From an uncultured Prevotellaceae bacterium (lineage in GTDB: Bacteria > Bacteroidota > Bacteroidia > Bacteroidales > Muribaculaceae): DNA of 35,609 bases. The position numbers and the translations under genes were made by a program. The notes below the pieces were generated by a model that was not told where the DNA came from, searched no databases, and saw nothing but the letters and a program-made list of their open reading frames with translations. Below, one piece after another: positions 8,504 to 17,957 of the stretch; within the stretch, counting starts at the first letter, position 1; each line of letters begins with the position of its first letter. The stretch covers positions 1 to 35,609 of the forward strand of contig CAMJZF010000013.1 of assembly GCA_946410125.1 (NCBI GenBank). Direction: 5' to 3'.

Positions 8504-8627
8504 TATGAGTTGTGAGTTTTCAGTTGCCAGTTTTCAGTCGAGAAATCGAGAAATCGAGAAGTCGAGCAATCGATGAGCTGTAACTTACTACTTAAAACTT
8601 ACTACTTATCACTTAAAAACTTACTTC
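8504..8627. repeat. Three adjacent simple-repeat arrays in the glnS-HU gap
   Basis: GAGTTTTCAGTTGCCAGTTTTCAGT; then TCGAGAAA TCGAGAAA TCGAGAAG TCGAGCAA TCGATGAG (8538-8577); then AACTTACTACTTAAAACTTACTACTTATCACTTAAAAACTTAC reaching the glnS stop. Confidence 0.9.
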
Positions 8628-10336
8628 TTCTGTGCTTTTGCCCAACTGTCCTTAAGGGTGATAGTGCGGTTAAAGACAAGGTGCTCGGGAGTACTGTCAA
8701 GGTCAACGCAGAAGTAGCCTATGCGCTGGAACTGGAATTTGTCTTCTGGCTTGGCAATTTGTGCAAGATAAGGCTCAACCTTGGCATTGGTGATGACCTT
8801 CAACGAGTCGGGGTTAAGAAGATCACGGAAGTCCTTGTCGGTCACTGCCGATGGGTTCTCTACAGCAAAGAGACGGTCATAGAGCCTCACCTCGGCTTCC
8901 TTGCAGTGACGAGCCGAAACCCAATGCAAAGTGCCCTTCACCTTGCGCATGCTGCCTGGTGTGCCGCTCAAGGTGTCGGGGTCGTAGGTACAGTGAATCT
9001 CGGTGACATTGCCTTCATCGTCCTTGACAACATCATTACACATTATTATATACCCGCCTTTCAGGCGCACCTCCTTGCCAGGAGTCATGCGGAAGAACTT
9101 CTTGGGAGGGTTCTCCATAAAATCATCACGCTCAATGAAAATCTCACGGCAGAACGGCATCTCGTGAGTGCCGGCGTTCTCCTGCTCGGGATTGTTGTCC
9201 ATTGCAAGCATCTCCACCTTATCCTCGGGATAGTTGGTGATGACAACCTTAACCGGGTTGAGAACAGCACACACGCGGTTGGCATTTTTATTTAAATCCT
9301 CACGAATGTTGTGTTCAAGCAAGTCAATATCGTTCAACGCCTCATATTTTGTGTAGCCAATGTCATCAAGGAAATTCTTGATTGACTGTGGAGTATAGCC
9401 ACGACGGCGCAAGCCGCAGATGGTGGGCATGCGGGGATCGTCCCATCCGGCAACAAGTCCCTCTTTCACCAGTTGCAGGAGCTTGCGCTTGCTCATCACT
9501 GTGTAAGTGAGGTTCAAGCGGTTAAACTCAATCTGACGTGGGCAGTACTGATCCACTGTGTCGCCGGCAAGCAGCTTGGCAAAGTACTCATAAAGTGGAC
9601 GGTGAGGGACAAACTCCAGGGTGCAAATCGAGTGGGTCACACCCTCGAAATAGTCGCTCTGTCCATGTGCGAAGTCATACATTGGATAAACTTTCCACTT
9701 TGTGCCTGTGCGCCAGTGAGGGGTCTTGATGATGCGATACATGATTGGGTCGCGGAAGTGCATGTTGCTCGATGCCATATCAATCTTGGCACGCAACACT
9801 CGTGCGCCCTCGTCAAACTCGCCGGCGTTCATACGCTCAAAGAGGTCGAGGTTCTCCTCTACCGAGCGGTTGCGGTAAGGGCTCTCGGTGCCTGCCTTGG
9901 TGGGAGTGCCTTTTTGCTCGGCAATCTGCTCACTCGTCTGGTCATCGACATAGGCGAGTCCTTTCTTTATCAATTCAATGGCAAAGTCATAGAGCTTCTG
10001 AAAATAATCACTGGCATAGTAAAGACGGTCGCCCCAGTCATAGCCCAACCAATGAATGTCGCGCTTGATAGATTCTACATACTCGGTATCCTCCTTTTGG
10101 GGATTGGTATCATCAAAACGCAAGTTACAAGTGCCGCCAAACATCTCGGCAACCCCAAAGTCCATGCATATTGCCTTGGCATGTCCAATGTGTAGATACC
10201 CGTTAGGCTCTGGCGGAAAACGGGTATTTAGGCGTCCGCCATTCTTACCTGCTGCCAAGTCGTCGGCAACTATTTGCTGTACGAAGTTGAGTACCTTCTT
10301 CTCCTCTGCTGGTTTTATTTCGGTGTTCTCGGCCAT
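8621..10336 (-). CDS. glnS: Glutaminyl-tRNA synthetase
   Basis: [27 protein letters not shown] (HIGH motif), [40 protein letters not shown] (MSK), [19 protein letters not shown]. Confidence 0.96.
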   Translation of the reverse strand: MAENTEIKPAEEKKVLNFVQQIVADDLAAGKNGGRLNTRFPPEPNGYLHIGHAKAICMDFGVAEMFGGTCNLRFDDTNPQKEDTEYVESIKRDIHWLGYDWGDRLYYASDYFQKLYDFAIELIKKGLAYVDDQTSEQIAEQKGTPTKAGTESPYRNRSVEENLDLFERMNAGEFDEGARVLRAKIDMASSNMHFRDPIMYRIIKTPHWRTGTKWKVYPMYDFAHGQSDYFEGVTHSICTLEFVPHRPLYEYFAKLLAGDTVDQYCPRQIEFNRLNLTYTVMSKRKLLQLVKEGLVAGWDDPRMPTICGLRRRGYTPQSIKNFLDDIGYTKYEALNDIDLLEHNIREDLNKNANRVCAVLNPVKVVITNYPEDKVEMLAMDNNPEQENAGTHEMPFCREIFIERDDFMENPPKKFFRMTPGKEVRLKGGYIIMCNDVVKDDEGNVTEIHCTYDPDTLSGTPGSMRKVKGTLHWVSARHCKEAEVRLYDRLFAVENPSAVTDKDFRDLLNPDSLKVITNAKVEPYLAQIAKPEDKFQFQRIGYFCVDLDSTPEHLVFNRTITLKDSWAKAQKK

Positions 10337-10409
10337 AATAGATTGAGATATAAAAAATAATCGGTGATTTAGAATTATAATACCTTAATGTTTTGCATTT
10401 TTCAAACTG

Positions 10410-10440
10410 CAAAGATAGTGCAAGATGAGAAAAATTCAAA
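10410..10440 (-). promoter_or_regulatory. Bacteroidetes-type promoter for glnS
   Basis: On minus strand: TTTG (10440-10437), N19, TATCTTTG (10417-10410); about 73 bp upstream of the glnS ATG. Confidence 0.65.
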
Positions 10441-10569
10441 ATCAATGACAAAGTTTTTGATTCAAACGCTAATCGGTCATTAGGATTTTCGAGAGTCAAC
10501 ACACACATTTAATTCCTATTTTTTAGAAAAAAACTGAAGTACTAAAAACCGGGACTGAAAAGTTTTTAG

Positions 10570-10577
10570 TACCTTTG
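10570..10577 (+). promoter_or_regulatory. Candidate Bacteroidetes -7 element for the transporter gene
   Basis: TACCTTTG matches TAnnTTTG; no clear -33 TTTG. Confidence 0.45.
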
Positions 10578-10650
10578 CAACCTCAAAAAGAGGATTATTG
10601 AGCACCCTACATGAAATGATGATGCTTTTAAAACTATAAAATCTAACTCA

Positions 10651-12327
10651 ATGAACTGGTTTACAGAAATATTGACAGGTAACGGCGTGGCACATTCCAT
10701 TTTTATCTACGCCATAGTGATAGCTATAGGTGTATTATTAGGAAAGGTAAAGATTTATGGAATTTCTCTTGGTGCCACATTTGTGCTCTTCGTAGGCATC
10801 CTTGCAGGTCACTTGGGGCTGGAAGTTGACACGAACACATTGAAGTTTATTCAGGAATTTGGACTCATTTTGTTCATTTTCTCCATTGGTCTTCAAGTGG
10901 GTCCTTCATTTTTCTCTTCATTCAAGTCGGGCGGCCTGCTTCTCAACGGACTTGCAGTATCAATTATCCTTCTCAATATCGTCGTTGCACTGGGCATCTA
11001 TTTTGGCATTGGTGACACCCAAATAACCGACATGGTGGGAATTCTATCGGGAGCCATCACCAACACTCCAGGCCTGGGTGCCGCTCAACAGACTCTCATT
11101 GAGACACAAGGCGATGGTGCCATACCTCTCAACGAATCAATGTCGATGGGCTATGCTGCTGCCTATCCGCTTGGTGTTGTGGGCATTATCCTCTCGATGA
11201 TAGTACTGAAGGCTATCTTCAAAATAAAAGTTGACACCGAATCAAAAGAGATAGAAGACGAGAAGACCAACTCACAGCTCCAGCCACACCTTGTAACATA
11301 TAAGGTAACCAACAAGCTGATAATTGGCACTACCATTCAACACCTGCATCAAATCATTGACCACAACTTCATTATCTCACGCATTCGCAAGAGCGACGGA
11401 CATGTTCACATACCTGTGAGCGAGACGGTCATTGAGGAAGGCGACCTGCTGCTTGTGGTAATGAGCCAGCAAGACGAGGAGATGTTTGATGCCGTACTTG
11501 GCCCTCATGAAGAGATGGACTGGAAAGCCGACCCCGACCCAGTTACCGCACGACGCATTGTGGTGACAAAGAGCGAATTGTCGGGGCGCAAGCTCGGTTC
11601 ACTGCGCCTGCGCATGGGTTATAAGCTCAATGTTACACGAGTGCACCGCGCCGGCCTTGATCTGCTCGCCAGCCCCAACCTTGCGTTGCAGGTGGGCGAC
11701 CGCCTCACCGTTGTGGGAAACATTAACGACATCAACCGCCTTGCCGAGCGCATGGGCAACTCATTGAAAACCCTTGACCACCCCAACATCTTCACAATGT
11801 TCCTCGGGATTGTGCTGGGTATCGTTTTAGGCAGTATACCATTGATGTTGCCCGGCATGAGTGTGCCAATGAAGCTGGGACTTGCCGGCGGACCTCTCAT
11901 CGTTGCCATTCTGCTGGGGCGCTATGGATATAAGTTCAAACTCATTACCTACACCAGCAGTAGCAGCAACCTGCTGTTGCGCGAACTTGGAATCTGCCTC
12001 TTTCTTGCCAGTGTGGGCATCGCTGCAGGTGGCAACTTTGCCTCAACGGTGTTTAACGCCCAGGGGGCACGCTGGGTGCTTTACGGCTTCCTTATAACTT
12101 TTGTTCCGCTCCTAATTGTCACCCTTGTAGCTCGTGGCAAGTTCAAGCTCAACTACTGCACTATCATGGGCATGGTGGCAGGTGCCACTACCGACCCTCC
12201 CGCTCTTGCCTATGCCAACAAGACCTCGGGCAACGATGCGCCAGCTGTTGCTTACAGTACCGTTTACCCACTCACGATGTTCCTGCGGGTGATAACAGCC
12301 CAGCTCATCATCCTCGCGCTGGCATAG
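10651..12327 (+). CDS. AspT/YidE/YbjL-type putative transporter with two TrkA-C (RCK_C) domains
   Basis: Two hydrophobic halves with GLILFIFSIGLQVGPSFF and ELGICLFLASVGIAAGGNF repeats; GAITNTPGLGAAQQ and GMVAGATTDPPALAYAN; central soluble RCK_C-like domains. Confidence 0.9.
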   Translation: MNWFTEILTGNGVAHSIFIYAIVIAIGVLLGKVKIYGISLGATFVLFVGILAGHLGLEVDTNTLKFIQEFGLILFIFSIGLQVGPSFFSSFKSGGLLLNGLAVSIILLNIVVALGIYFGIGDTQITDMVGILSGAITNTPGLGAAQQTLIETQGDGAIPLNESMSMGYAAAYPLGVVGIILSMIVLKAIFKIKVDTESKEIEDEKTNSQLQPHLVTYKVTNKLIIGTTIQHLHQIIDHNFIISRIRKSDGHVHIPVSETVIEEGDLLLVVMSQQDEEMFDAVLGPHEEMDWKADPDPVTARRIVVTKSELSGRKLGSLRLRMGYKLNVTRVHRAGLDLLASPNLALQVGDRLTVVGNINDINRLAERMGNSLKTLDHPNIFTMFLGIVLGIVLGSIPLMLPGMSVPMKLGLAGGPLIVAILLGRYGYKFKLITYTSSSSNLLLRELGICLFLASVGIAAGGNFASTVFNAQGARWVLYGFLITFVPLLIVTLVARGKFKLNYCTIMGMVAGATTDPPALAYANKTSGNDAPAVAYSTVYPLTMFLRVITAQLIILALA

Positions 12328-12353
12328 TGTTCTAATAATACCAATAATGAAAA

Positions 12354-12932
12354 ATGCAACATATTAACTTTACACAGATATTAAGTTCGGCACTGGTATT
12401 GCTCAGTATCATCGACATAGTGGGCTCGGTGCCCATTATCATGGACCTGCGTGCCAAGGGGCGCGAAGTGAGTGCCTGGAAGGCAACATTATACTCAGCC
12501 ATAGTCATGGTGGGGTTTTATTATGGCGGCTTTTGGATTCTCGATATTTTCAACTGCAACATCCAGTCGTTTGCCGCCGCTGGGGGCTTCCTGATGTTTC
12601 TCATGGCACTCGAGATGATACTCGATGTGGAAATTTTCAAGAACAATGCACCTAATGGTGGAGCAACCATAGTGCCCATGGTTTTCCCACTGATTGCCGG
12701 TGCCGGAGTGTTGACCACATTGATTTCGCTCAAGGCTATGTATAACGACGTCAACATCCTCATTGGCTTGGCAATCAACATGGTGTGGGTATTTGTTGTT
12801 ATCAAGGCTACCGACCGCATCCAGCACCTCTTGGGTGAAGGAGGAATCTTTTTCCTGCGCAAATTCTTCGGCATCATTCTGCTTGCCATGTCGGTGAAGA
12901 TGATGAGCGAAAACCTCTCCAAACTGTTCTAA
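12354..12932 (+). CDS. MarC family integral membrane protein
   Basis: 192 aa multi-TM; SIIDIVGSVPIIMDL, AAAGGFLMFLMALEMIL, PMVFPLIAGAGVLTTLISL. Confidence 0.88.
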   Translation: MQHINFTQILSSALVLLSIIDIVGSVPIIMDLRAKGREVSAWKATLYSAIVMVGFYYGGFWILDIFNCNIQSFAAAGGFLMFLMALEMILDVEIFKNNAPNGGATIVPMVFPLIAGAGVLTTLISLKAMYNDVNILIGLAINMVWVFVVIKATDRIQHLLGEGGIFFLRKFFGIILLAMSVKMMSENLSKLF

Positions 12933-13037
12933 GCCGTGCCCTTATAAATTCTACAATATCTCATAACAAAATACAATAAAAGCGACTTATTGGAGTTATA
13001 TATTTTAGATAACACTAATTTGTCGTTTTTTTAGATT

Positions 13038-14228
13038 ATGAAGAAATCAACAAGAATACTCGTGGTTGTTGCCATGCTCATGACTGGCATCGCAGCATTT
13101 GCCGACGATGACATTAAGAATGATGAGTTCAACCCCATCACCACCGGTGTGACCTCACTTAGCATCACCCCCGATGCCCGTGGTGCTTCGATGGGCGACC
13201 TGGGTGCGGCAACCGAGCCCGACGTCAACTCACAATTCTGGAATCCCTCGAAATATGCTTTTGCCTATAGCAAGGCAGGAGTATCAATATCTTATACACC
13301 ATGGTTGCGCAAGTTGGTAAATGACATTTTCCTTGCCAACCTTTCGGGTTATTGGAAGATAGGCAGCGGCGACAATCAGGCGGTGAGCGCGTCGATGCGA
13401 TACTTCTCACTGGGCGAGATTAACAGCACCGATGATGGTGGCAACGCACTGTCAAGCATCAACCCCTTTGAGGTATCGGTCGACGTGGGTTACTCACGCA
13501 AGCTCAGCGAGAAGTTCTCGATGGGTGTGGCTCTTCGCTACATCTACAGCGACTTAGGCTACTCCAACTATAGCGGCACCGACCAGACTACCGGATCGTC
13601 GGCATTTGCCGCCGACATTGCCGGCTACTTTACCACCTATCCCATGATAGGCCGTAACGAGTGCCAATGGTCTTTGGGTTTCAACATCTCTAATATAGGT
13701 TCAAAGGTGAGCTATAACGGAGGTGACGACCCTGCATTCCTGCCAGCAAATATCAAGCTGGGAACAGCGTTCACATTCCCTCTTGCCGACTATCACAACC
13801 TTACAATCAGTGCCGATGCCAACAAGCTCCTTGTTCCAGCGCGTCCTCGCTTGGCCAACTATGAGAATCAAGAGGCCTACGAACAAGCTTTGCAGGATTG
13901 GAAAGATATGTCATCAATCACCGGTATCTTCAAGTCGTTTAGCGATGCTCCCGGTGGCGCAAAGGAGGAATTACGCGAAATAACCTTCTCGATTGGTGCT
14001 GAATATTGCTACAACCAGCAGTTCTTCCTGCGTGGCGGTTTCTTCAATGAGAATAAGTACAAGGGTAACCGCAAGTACTTTGGTCTTGGTGCCGGCTTTG
14101 CGCTCAACGTCATCAAGCTCGATGCCGCCTACATGATTGCCACTGCCCAGAACAGCCCTCTCGACCAGACTCTCAGGTTCACCCTCTCGTTCGACATGGA
14201 CGGCATCCGCAACCTGTTCAACAAGTAA
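13038..14228 (+). CDS. porV: PorV (LptO)-like outer-membrane protein of the type IX secretion system
   Basis: Signal peptide; TSLSITPDARGASMGDLGAATEPDVNSQFWNPSKYAF; GVALRYIYSDLGYSNYSG; beta-barrel-like; C-term RFTLSFDMDGI. Confidence 0.83.
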   Translation: MKKSTRILVVVAMLMTGIAAFADDDIKNDEFNPITTGVTSLSITPDARGASMGDLGAATEPDVNSQFWNPSKYAFAYSKAGVSISYTPWLRKLVNDIFLANLSGYWKIGSGDNQAVSASMRYFSLGEINSTDDGGNALSSINPFEVSVDVGYSRKLSEKFSMGVALRYIYSDLGYSNYSGTDQTTGSSAFAADIAGYFTTYPMIGRNECQWSLGFNISNIGSKVSYNGGDDPAFLPANIKLGTAFTFPLADYHNLTISADANKLLVPARPRLANYENQEAYEQALQDWKDMSSITGIFKSFSDAPGGAKEELREITFSIGAEYCYNQQFFLRGGFFNENKYKGNRKYFGLGAGFALNVIKLDAAYMIATAQNSPLDQTLRFTLSFDMDGIRNLFNK

Positions 14229-14250
14229 AAACAACAATACATAATATTAT

Positions 14251-14276
14251 TAGGGATGAGGCTTGCCTTGTCCCTA
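14251..14276 (+). terminator. Hairpin between porV and ispF (possible terminator)
   Basis: TAGGGA-tg-AGGC-tt-GCCT-tg-TCCCTA, extended by AACAATA (14233-14239) / TATTGTT (14275-14281, overlapping the hairpin's last two bases). Confidence 0.45.
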
Positions 14277-14301
14277 TTGTTTAAAAACACGATACCCCCC
14301 T

Positions 14302-14769
14302 ATGCGCATTGGTTATGGTTTTGACGTTCACCGCTTGGTGGAAGGCCGCGAGTTATGGATTGGCGGTGTGAAAATAGAGCACAATAAAGGTTTACTGGGC
14401 CACAGCGATGCCGATGTGGCGATACATGCCCTGTGTGATGCCTTGCTGGGTGCCGCCGCACTGCGCGACATTGGCTATCACTTCCCCGACAGCGACCCTC
14501 GTTACAAAGGAATTGACAGCAGAGTGCTGCTGCGCAACGTAATGCAGCTGCTCAGGGAAAAAGGTTATCGCTTGGGCAACTGCGACATTACCATCTGTGC
14601 CGAGCAGCCTAAGATGAATCCTCACATCCCAGCCATGCAGCAGCAGCTTGCCGAGTGCATGCAATGCGACCCTTCGCAAGTGTCAATAAAAGCCACCACT
14701 ACCGAGCGTCTGGGTTACACAGGCCGTGGCGAGGGCATCGCCGCCCATGCCGTAGCATTAATTATTTAG
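14302..14769 (+). CDS. ispF: 2-C-methyl-D-erythritol 2,4-cyclodiphosphate synthase
   Basis: Likely start [15 protein letters not shown] (ORF opens at 14263); [56 protein letters not shown]. Confidence 0.96.
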   Translation: MRIGYGFDVHRLVEGRELWIGGVKIEHNKGLLGHSDADVAIHALCDALLGAAALRDIGYHFPDSDPRYKGIDSRVLLRNVMQLLREKGYRLGNCDITICAEQPKMNPHIPAMQQQLAECMQCDPSQVSIKATTTERLGYTGRGEGIAAHAVALII

Positions 14770-14814
14770 TAGCATTGATTCTTTAAAGGAAGAAGGTAGA
14801 AAATACTTAATAGT

Positions 14815-14868
14815 TATAGTTATTCCTATCCATTCATAGCTATTCTTAGCTACTCCTATCCTATCCTA
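14815..14868 (-). repeat. Four degenerate 10-bp units (A[GA]T[GA]GCTA-type) immediately after the glpB stop
   Basis: Minus strand: TAG GATAGGATAGG AGTAGCTAAG AATAGCTATG AATGGATAGG AATAACTATA. Confidence 0.85.
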
Positions 14869-16104
14869 AATCTGCCTTGCCACTTGCAGGGCTGTCATTA
14901 CTGCCACACCCGTGTCATCGGCAAGTTTGAGTGAGTTGTGCCCGCTCAAGATTGACCCAATGGCATAGAGGTTTTCTATGGGCCGTCCATCTTTCATGGC
15001 ATGAAACTCCTCGTCGGTTTTCACGCCAAATTCCATGTAAGGCTGCGCCTCAAAGAGACCCTCCTTACTCCAATTTCCACATCCCTCTACATAGTCGATA
15101 TCAAGGTCAAAGATAGGCTCCCTGATACCAACACTACTCGACACCAGCCCACCGTTCATAAACGAACCTGTGGCAAGGACAAATTCATCGGCAACGATGT
15201 CTTGGTCAGGGAAATTCTTTGCCTCAACACTCACCACCCTGCCATTTGCAATCTTGCCATTCTTTACCATACTGCCCAGCAAAAAGGTGCCACCATTCTG
15301 AATAAAGAGTTTGCGAAGCTTCGAGAGCAACCGTGTCCCGGCAATGCTTGGGGGCAACGTTGACACAAACCTCACGGGAGCCTTGAGATGATGCTTTATT
15401 TTCTCAACATTATCATCACCATCAAGACCAAAAACGGCTGGCAACACAACAAGTTGCGCATCACCCATGCTTGAACGCACCTTACGCGCCAGCTCATTGA
15501 GCACTGCGTCGTTAAGCATTAGCTTTGCCACCGCAGTTGAGCGCATCACGTTAGGGCTGCTGGTGAGCTTGTCGACCGTGCCAAGCTTTATCTCACACAA
15601 GTCGCATTCAACACCAAGTTGTGAGAAAGACTCGCACACAAAGTTGGCAGGAAAATCAAGAAATCCATTAAGATTTACCACCGCTATTTTATTCCATGGG
15701 AGAGTGTTGGGTTTGTCGGTCGTGAGATAGTCGTCAAGAGTCAGCCATGTGGGTCGCCACAATCCAAGCGGCGACATGCGATAATGGTTCTTGGCAGTGT
15801 CGCCATAGAAAGTGAGCCCTGCACCCGAGAATATTACAGGTGCCATTGCAGCATTGTGCAACACATTAGACTTTCCCATCTTAGAATAAGGATGAGAAGC
15901 ATTTAAGGAGTCGATGGCATCAAGCGGACTTTCTACCACATTGCCATCGGTGTCAAAACCCAGCAAGTCGATAGAGCCAGAGTTCAGGCTAAGCTTGCTC
16001 TGCCCTTTTACCATCAACGCAACCTTCTTGCCAGTAGTGGCAAGTGCTATTCCACACATGATGGCACTGAGTCCGCCACCTATCACAATCACGTCATATC
16101 TCAT
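14866..16104 (-). CDS. glpB: Anaerobic glycerol-3-phosphate dehydrogenase subunit B-like flavoprotein
   Basis: Likely start MRYDVIVIGGGLSAIMCGIALATTGKKVALM 13 bp after the glpA stop (ORF opens at 16164); LNSGSIDLLGF; GHNSLKLADDTGVAVMTALQVARQI. Confidence 0.88.
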   Translation of the reverse strand: MRYDVIVIGGGLSAIMCGIALATTGKKVALMVKGQSKLSLNSGSIDLLGFDTDGNVVESPLDAIDSLNASHPYSKMGKSNVLHNAAMAPVIFSGAGLTFYGDTAKNHYRMSPLGLWRPTWLTLDDYLTTDKPNTLPWNKIAVVNLNGFLDFPANFVCESFSQLGVECDLCEIKLGTVDKLTSSPNVMRSTAVAKLMLNDAVLNELARKVRSSMGDAQLVVLPAVFGLDGDDNVEKIKHHLKAPVRFVSTLPPSIAGTRLLSKLRKLFIQNGGTFLLGSMVKNGKIANGRVVSVEAKNFPDQDIVADEFVLATGSFMNGGLVSSSVGIREPIFDLDIDYVEGCGNWSKEGLFEAQPYMEFGVKTDEEFHAMKDGRPIENLYAIGSILSGHNSLKLADDTGVAVMTALQVARQI

Positions 16105-16117
16105 ATCAGTGTGTAGC

Positions 16118-17749
16118 TTAAAGTGAAGATGTTTTATCAAGCGAAAGCCCGCACAGGCCTTCATAAATAGTTGTAGTGAGTTGAGCTTCGCTCAGAGTTG
16201 AGCCCCATGCAACCGGGCGCATGCCCTTCCATCGCTCGTTCATGAACAATGCCAAGTCGCTCAGTGTCTCTTGGGCATCGGCTCCCGACTTGCACATTAG
16301 TGAGGCAGCACGGCAGGCACACAGCTTGCCCTGGCACGACCCCATGCCCATGCGAGTGCGTCGCCTCAGGTTTGTCAAGTTCTTTACATTCAGTTTATCA
16401 ATGGCATATTTCATCTCGGCAACGCTGGCGTGCTCACATTCACACACCATAGCCTTGTCGGCGGTGCTTGTTTCCTTTATCTCCTTGCTCATCGAGCCAT
16501 GACGCTCATGTGCCGCCTTCATGGTAACTGCGTGCTGATGATTACCGCGTTTTTTGGGCGAGCTGTTATCTTCACTGCCCGGCAACGGCACAATGGCAGT
16601 AGTGCAAGCCCCAACCTTGTCAAGTTTCTTGCACACGAGGTCGGTTGCAATCTCGGCCATGAGACGATAAGTCATCATTTTACCACCGGTGATGGTAATG
16701 AATCCGCCCATGCCATCACGCTCCTTGTGGTCGAGGCACACGATGCCACGACTAATGCTGCGCCCCGAGGGGTCGTCATCGCTTGCCACTAAGGGCCTCA
16801 CTCCTGCATAAGCCCTGAGAATGCGCGTTCTTGCCAATGCAGGAACAAGTTTAACGCCTTCCTTTACAAGCAATTCCACCTCGGCTGGAGTAACATGCAT
16901 ATTATCTATTTCATCAAGTGGCACCCTGTCGCTGGTAGTTCCCAGCATACTCACAATGCGGTCGGGAACAAGGATATCACCATTGGCGGGCTTGCGACAG
17001 CGGTTAAGCACCATGTTGTTGACACGATGCCCGAAAATCACCAACGATCCCTTGGCGGGAAACATATTGATGACGACCCCAGCCTTCTTGGCGATAAGAG
17101 TACCCCAGATACCTGCAGCGTTGACAGTGACCGGTGCAAAAGCCCTGCTTTTCTCGCCAGTGAGATTATTGAGCAATTCCACGCCCACCACACTGGCATT
17201 CTCCACAATAAGACCGGTAACCTCATGGTAGTTAAGCGTCACTGCCCCATGACGGCGAGCGTCGAGCAGATTATAGGCAGTGAGGGAGAACGGGTCGATC
17301 GACGCATCGGGCACCTTCACGGCACCAATGAGCATGGGATTAAGGGATGGCTCAATGATACGTGCCCATTCGGGGTCGATAATCTCTGCCTCAATGCCGG
17401 CATTGAGACATGCATCAACAAACGTGGCTTGATACTCTATATCGTCCTCGGGAAGAGTGACAAAAAGTCCATCGGTCTCTTCCACACAATGCCGGGCGAT
17501 ATTGCGCAAAATGGCATTCTCGCCAATGCACTCGGCGGCACTCTCCTGGTCGGTCACCGCATATCGTGCCCCACTGTGCAACAGCCCGTGGTTGCGGCCG
17601 GTAGCTCCATTGGTGAAGTCAAATCGCTCTACGAGTAAAACCTTGAGACCACGCAGGGCACAGTCGCGAGCTGTGCCGGCTCCCGTAATACCGCCGCCTA
17701 TAATTATAACGTCATATTCGTGACGTGAACCATTATTGTTATCTAACAT
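16118..17749 (-). CDS. glpA: Anaerobic glycerol-3-phosphate dehydrogenase subunit A-like, with C-terminal BFD-like [2Fe-2S] domain
   Basis: YDVIIIGGGITGAGTARDCALRGLKVLLVERFDFTNGATGRNHGLLHSGARYAV; C-terminal CECEHASVAEMKYAI...RRRTRMGMGSCQGKLCACR. Confidence 0.92.
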   Translation of the reverse strand: MLDNNNGSRHEYDVIIIGGGITGAGTARDCALRGLKVLLVERFDFTNGATGRNHGLLHSGARYAVTDQESAAECIGENAILRNIARHCVEETDGLFVTLPEDDIEYQATFVDACLNAGIEAEIIDPEWARIIEPSLNPMLIGAVKVPDASIDPFSLTAYNLLDARRHGAVTLNYHEVTGLIVENASVVGVELLNNLTGEKSRAFAPVTVNAAGIWGTLIAKKAGVVINMFPAKGSLVIFGHRVNNMVLNRCRKPANGDILVPDRIVSMLGTTSDRVPLDEIDNMHVTPAEVELLVKEGVKLVPALARTRILRAYAGVRPLVASDDDPSGRSISRGIVCLDHKERDGMGGFITITGGKMMTYRLMAEIATDLVCKKLDKVGACTTAIVPLPGSEDNSSPKKRGNHQHAVTMKAAHERHGSMSKEIKETSTADKAMVCECEHASVAEMKYAIDKLNVKNLTNLRRRTRMGMGSCQGKLCACRAASLMCKSGADAQETLSDLALFMNERWKGMRPVAWGSTLSEAQLTTTIYEGLCGLSLDKTSSL

Positions 17750-17894
17750 TATTATTGAGAGAATTGTTTTTGGGGTTAATCAACTATTACAGCATGATCC
17801 ATGCTACAAAGATATAACAAAAAAACGCTACTGCCATCATTTTAATACTTTTTATATGACAACCGTGACGCATGTTATAAAAAAGTGAAATTTA

Positions 17895-17926
17895 TTTGTT
17901 AATTTCAAATAAAAAAGGTATTTTTG
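17895..17926 (+). promoter_or_regulatory. Bacteroidetes-type promoter for ugd
   Basis: TTTG (17895-17898), N20, TATTTTTG (17919-17926); 32 bp upstream of the ATG. Confidence 0.7.
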
Positions 17927-17957
17927 TAACGCACATTAATAAAAACACCTTTTTATC

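Noticed and set aside
8538-8577. TCGAGAAA array considered as a CRISPR-like array
   Set aside because: 8-bp units with no spacers; simple tandem repeat only. No cas genes in the window.
9473-10195. 240-aa plus-strand ORF opposite glnS (and the 240-aa ORF at 8573-9295)
   Set aside because: Antisense to clear glnS motifs; no family signature or promoter.
10475-10487. 13-mer GGTCATTAGGATT shared with 33480-33492, both intergenic
   Set aside because: Too short: several exact 13-mer matches are expected by chance in a window this size; would need genome-wide counts.
16895-17638. 247-aa plus-strand ORF opposite glpA
   Set aside because: Antisense shadow of a clear FAD-dependent dehydrogenase; no independent support.
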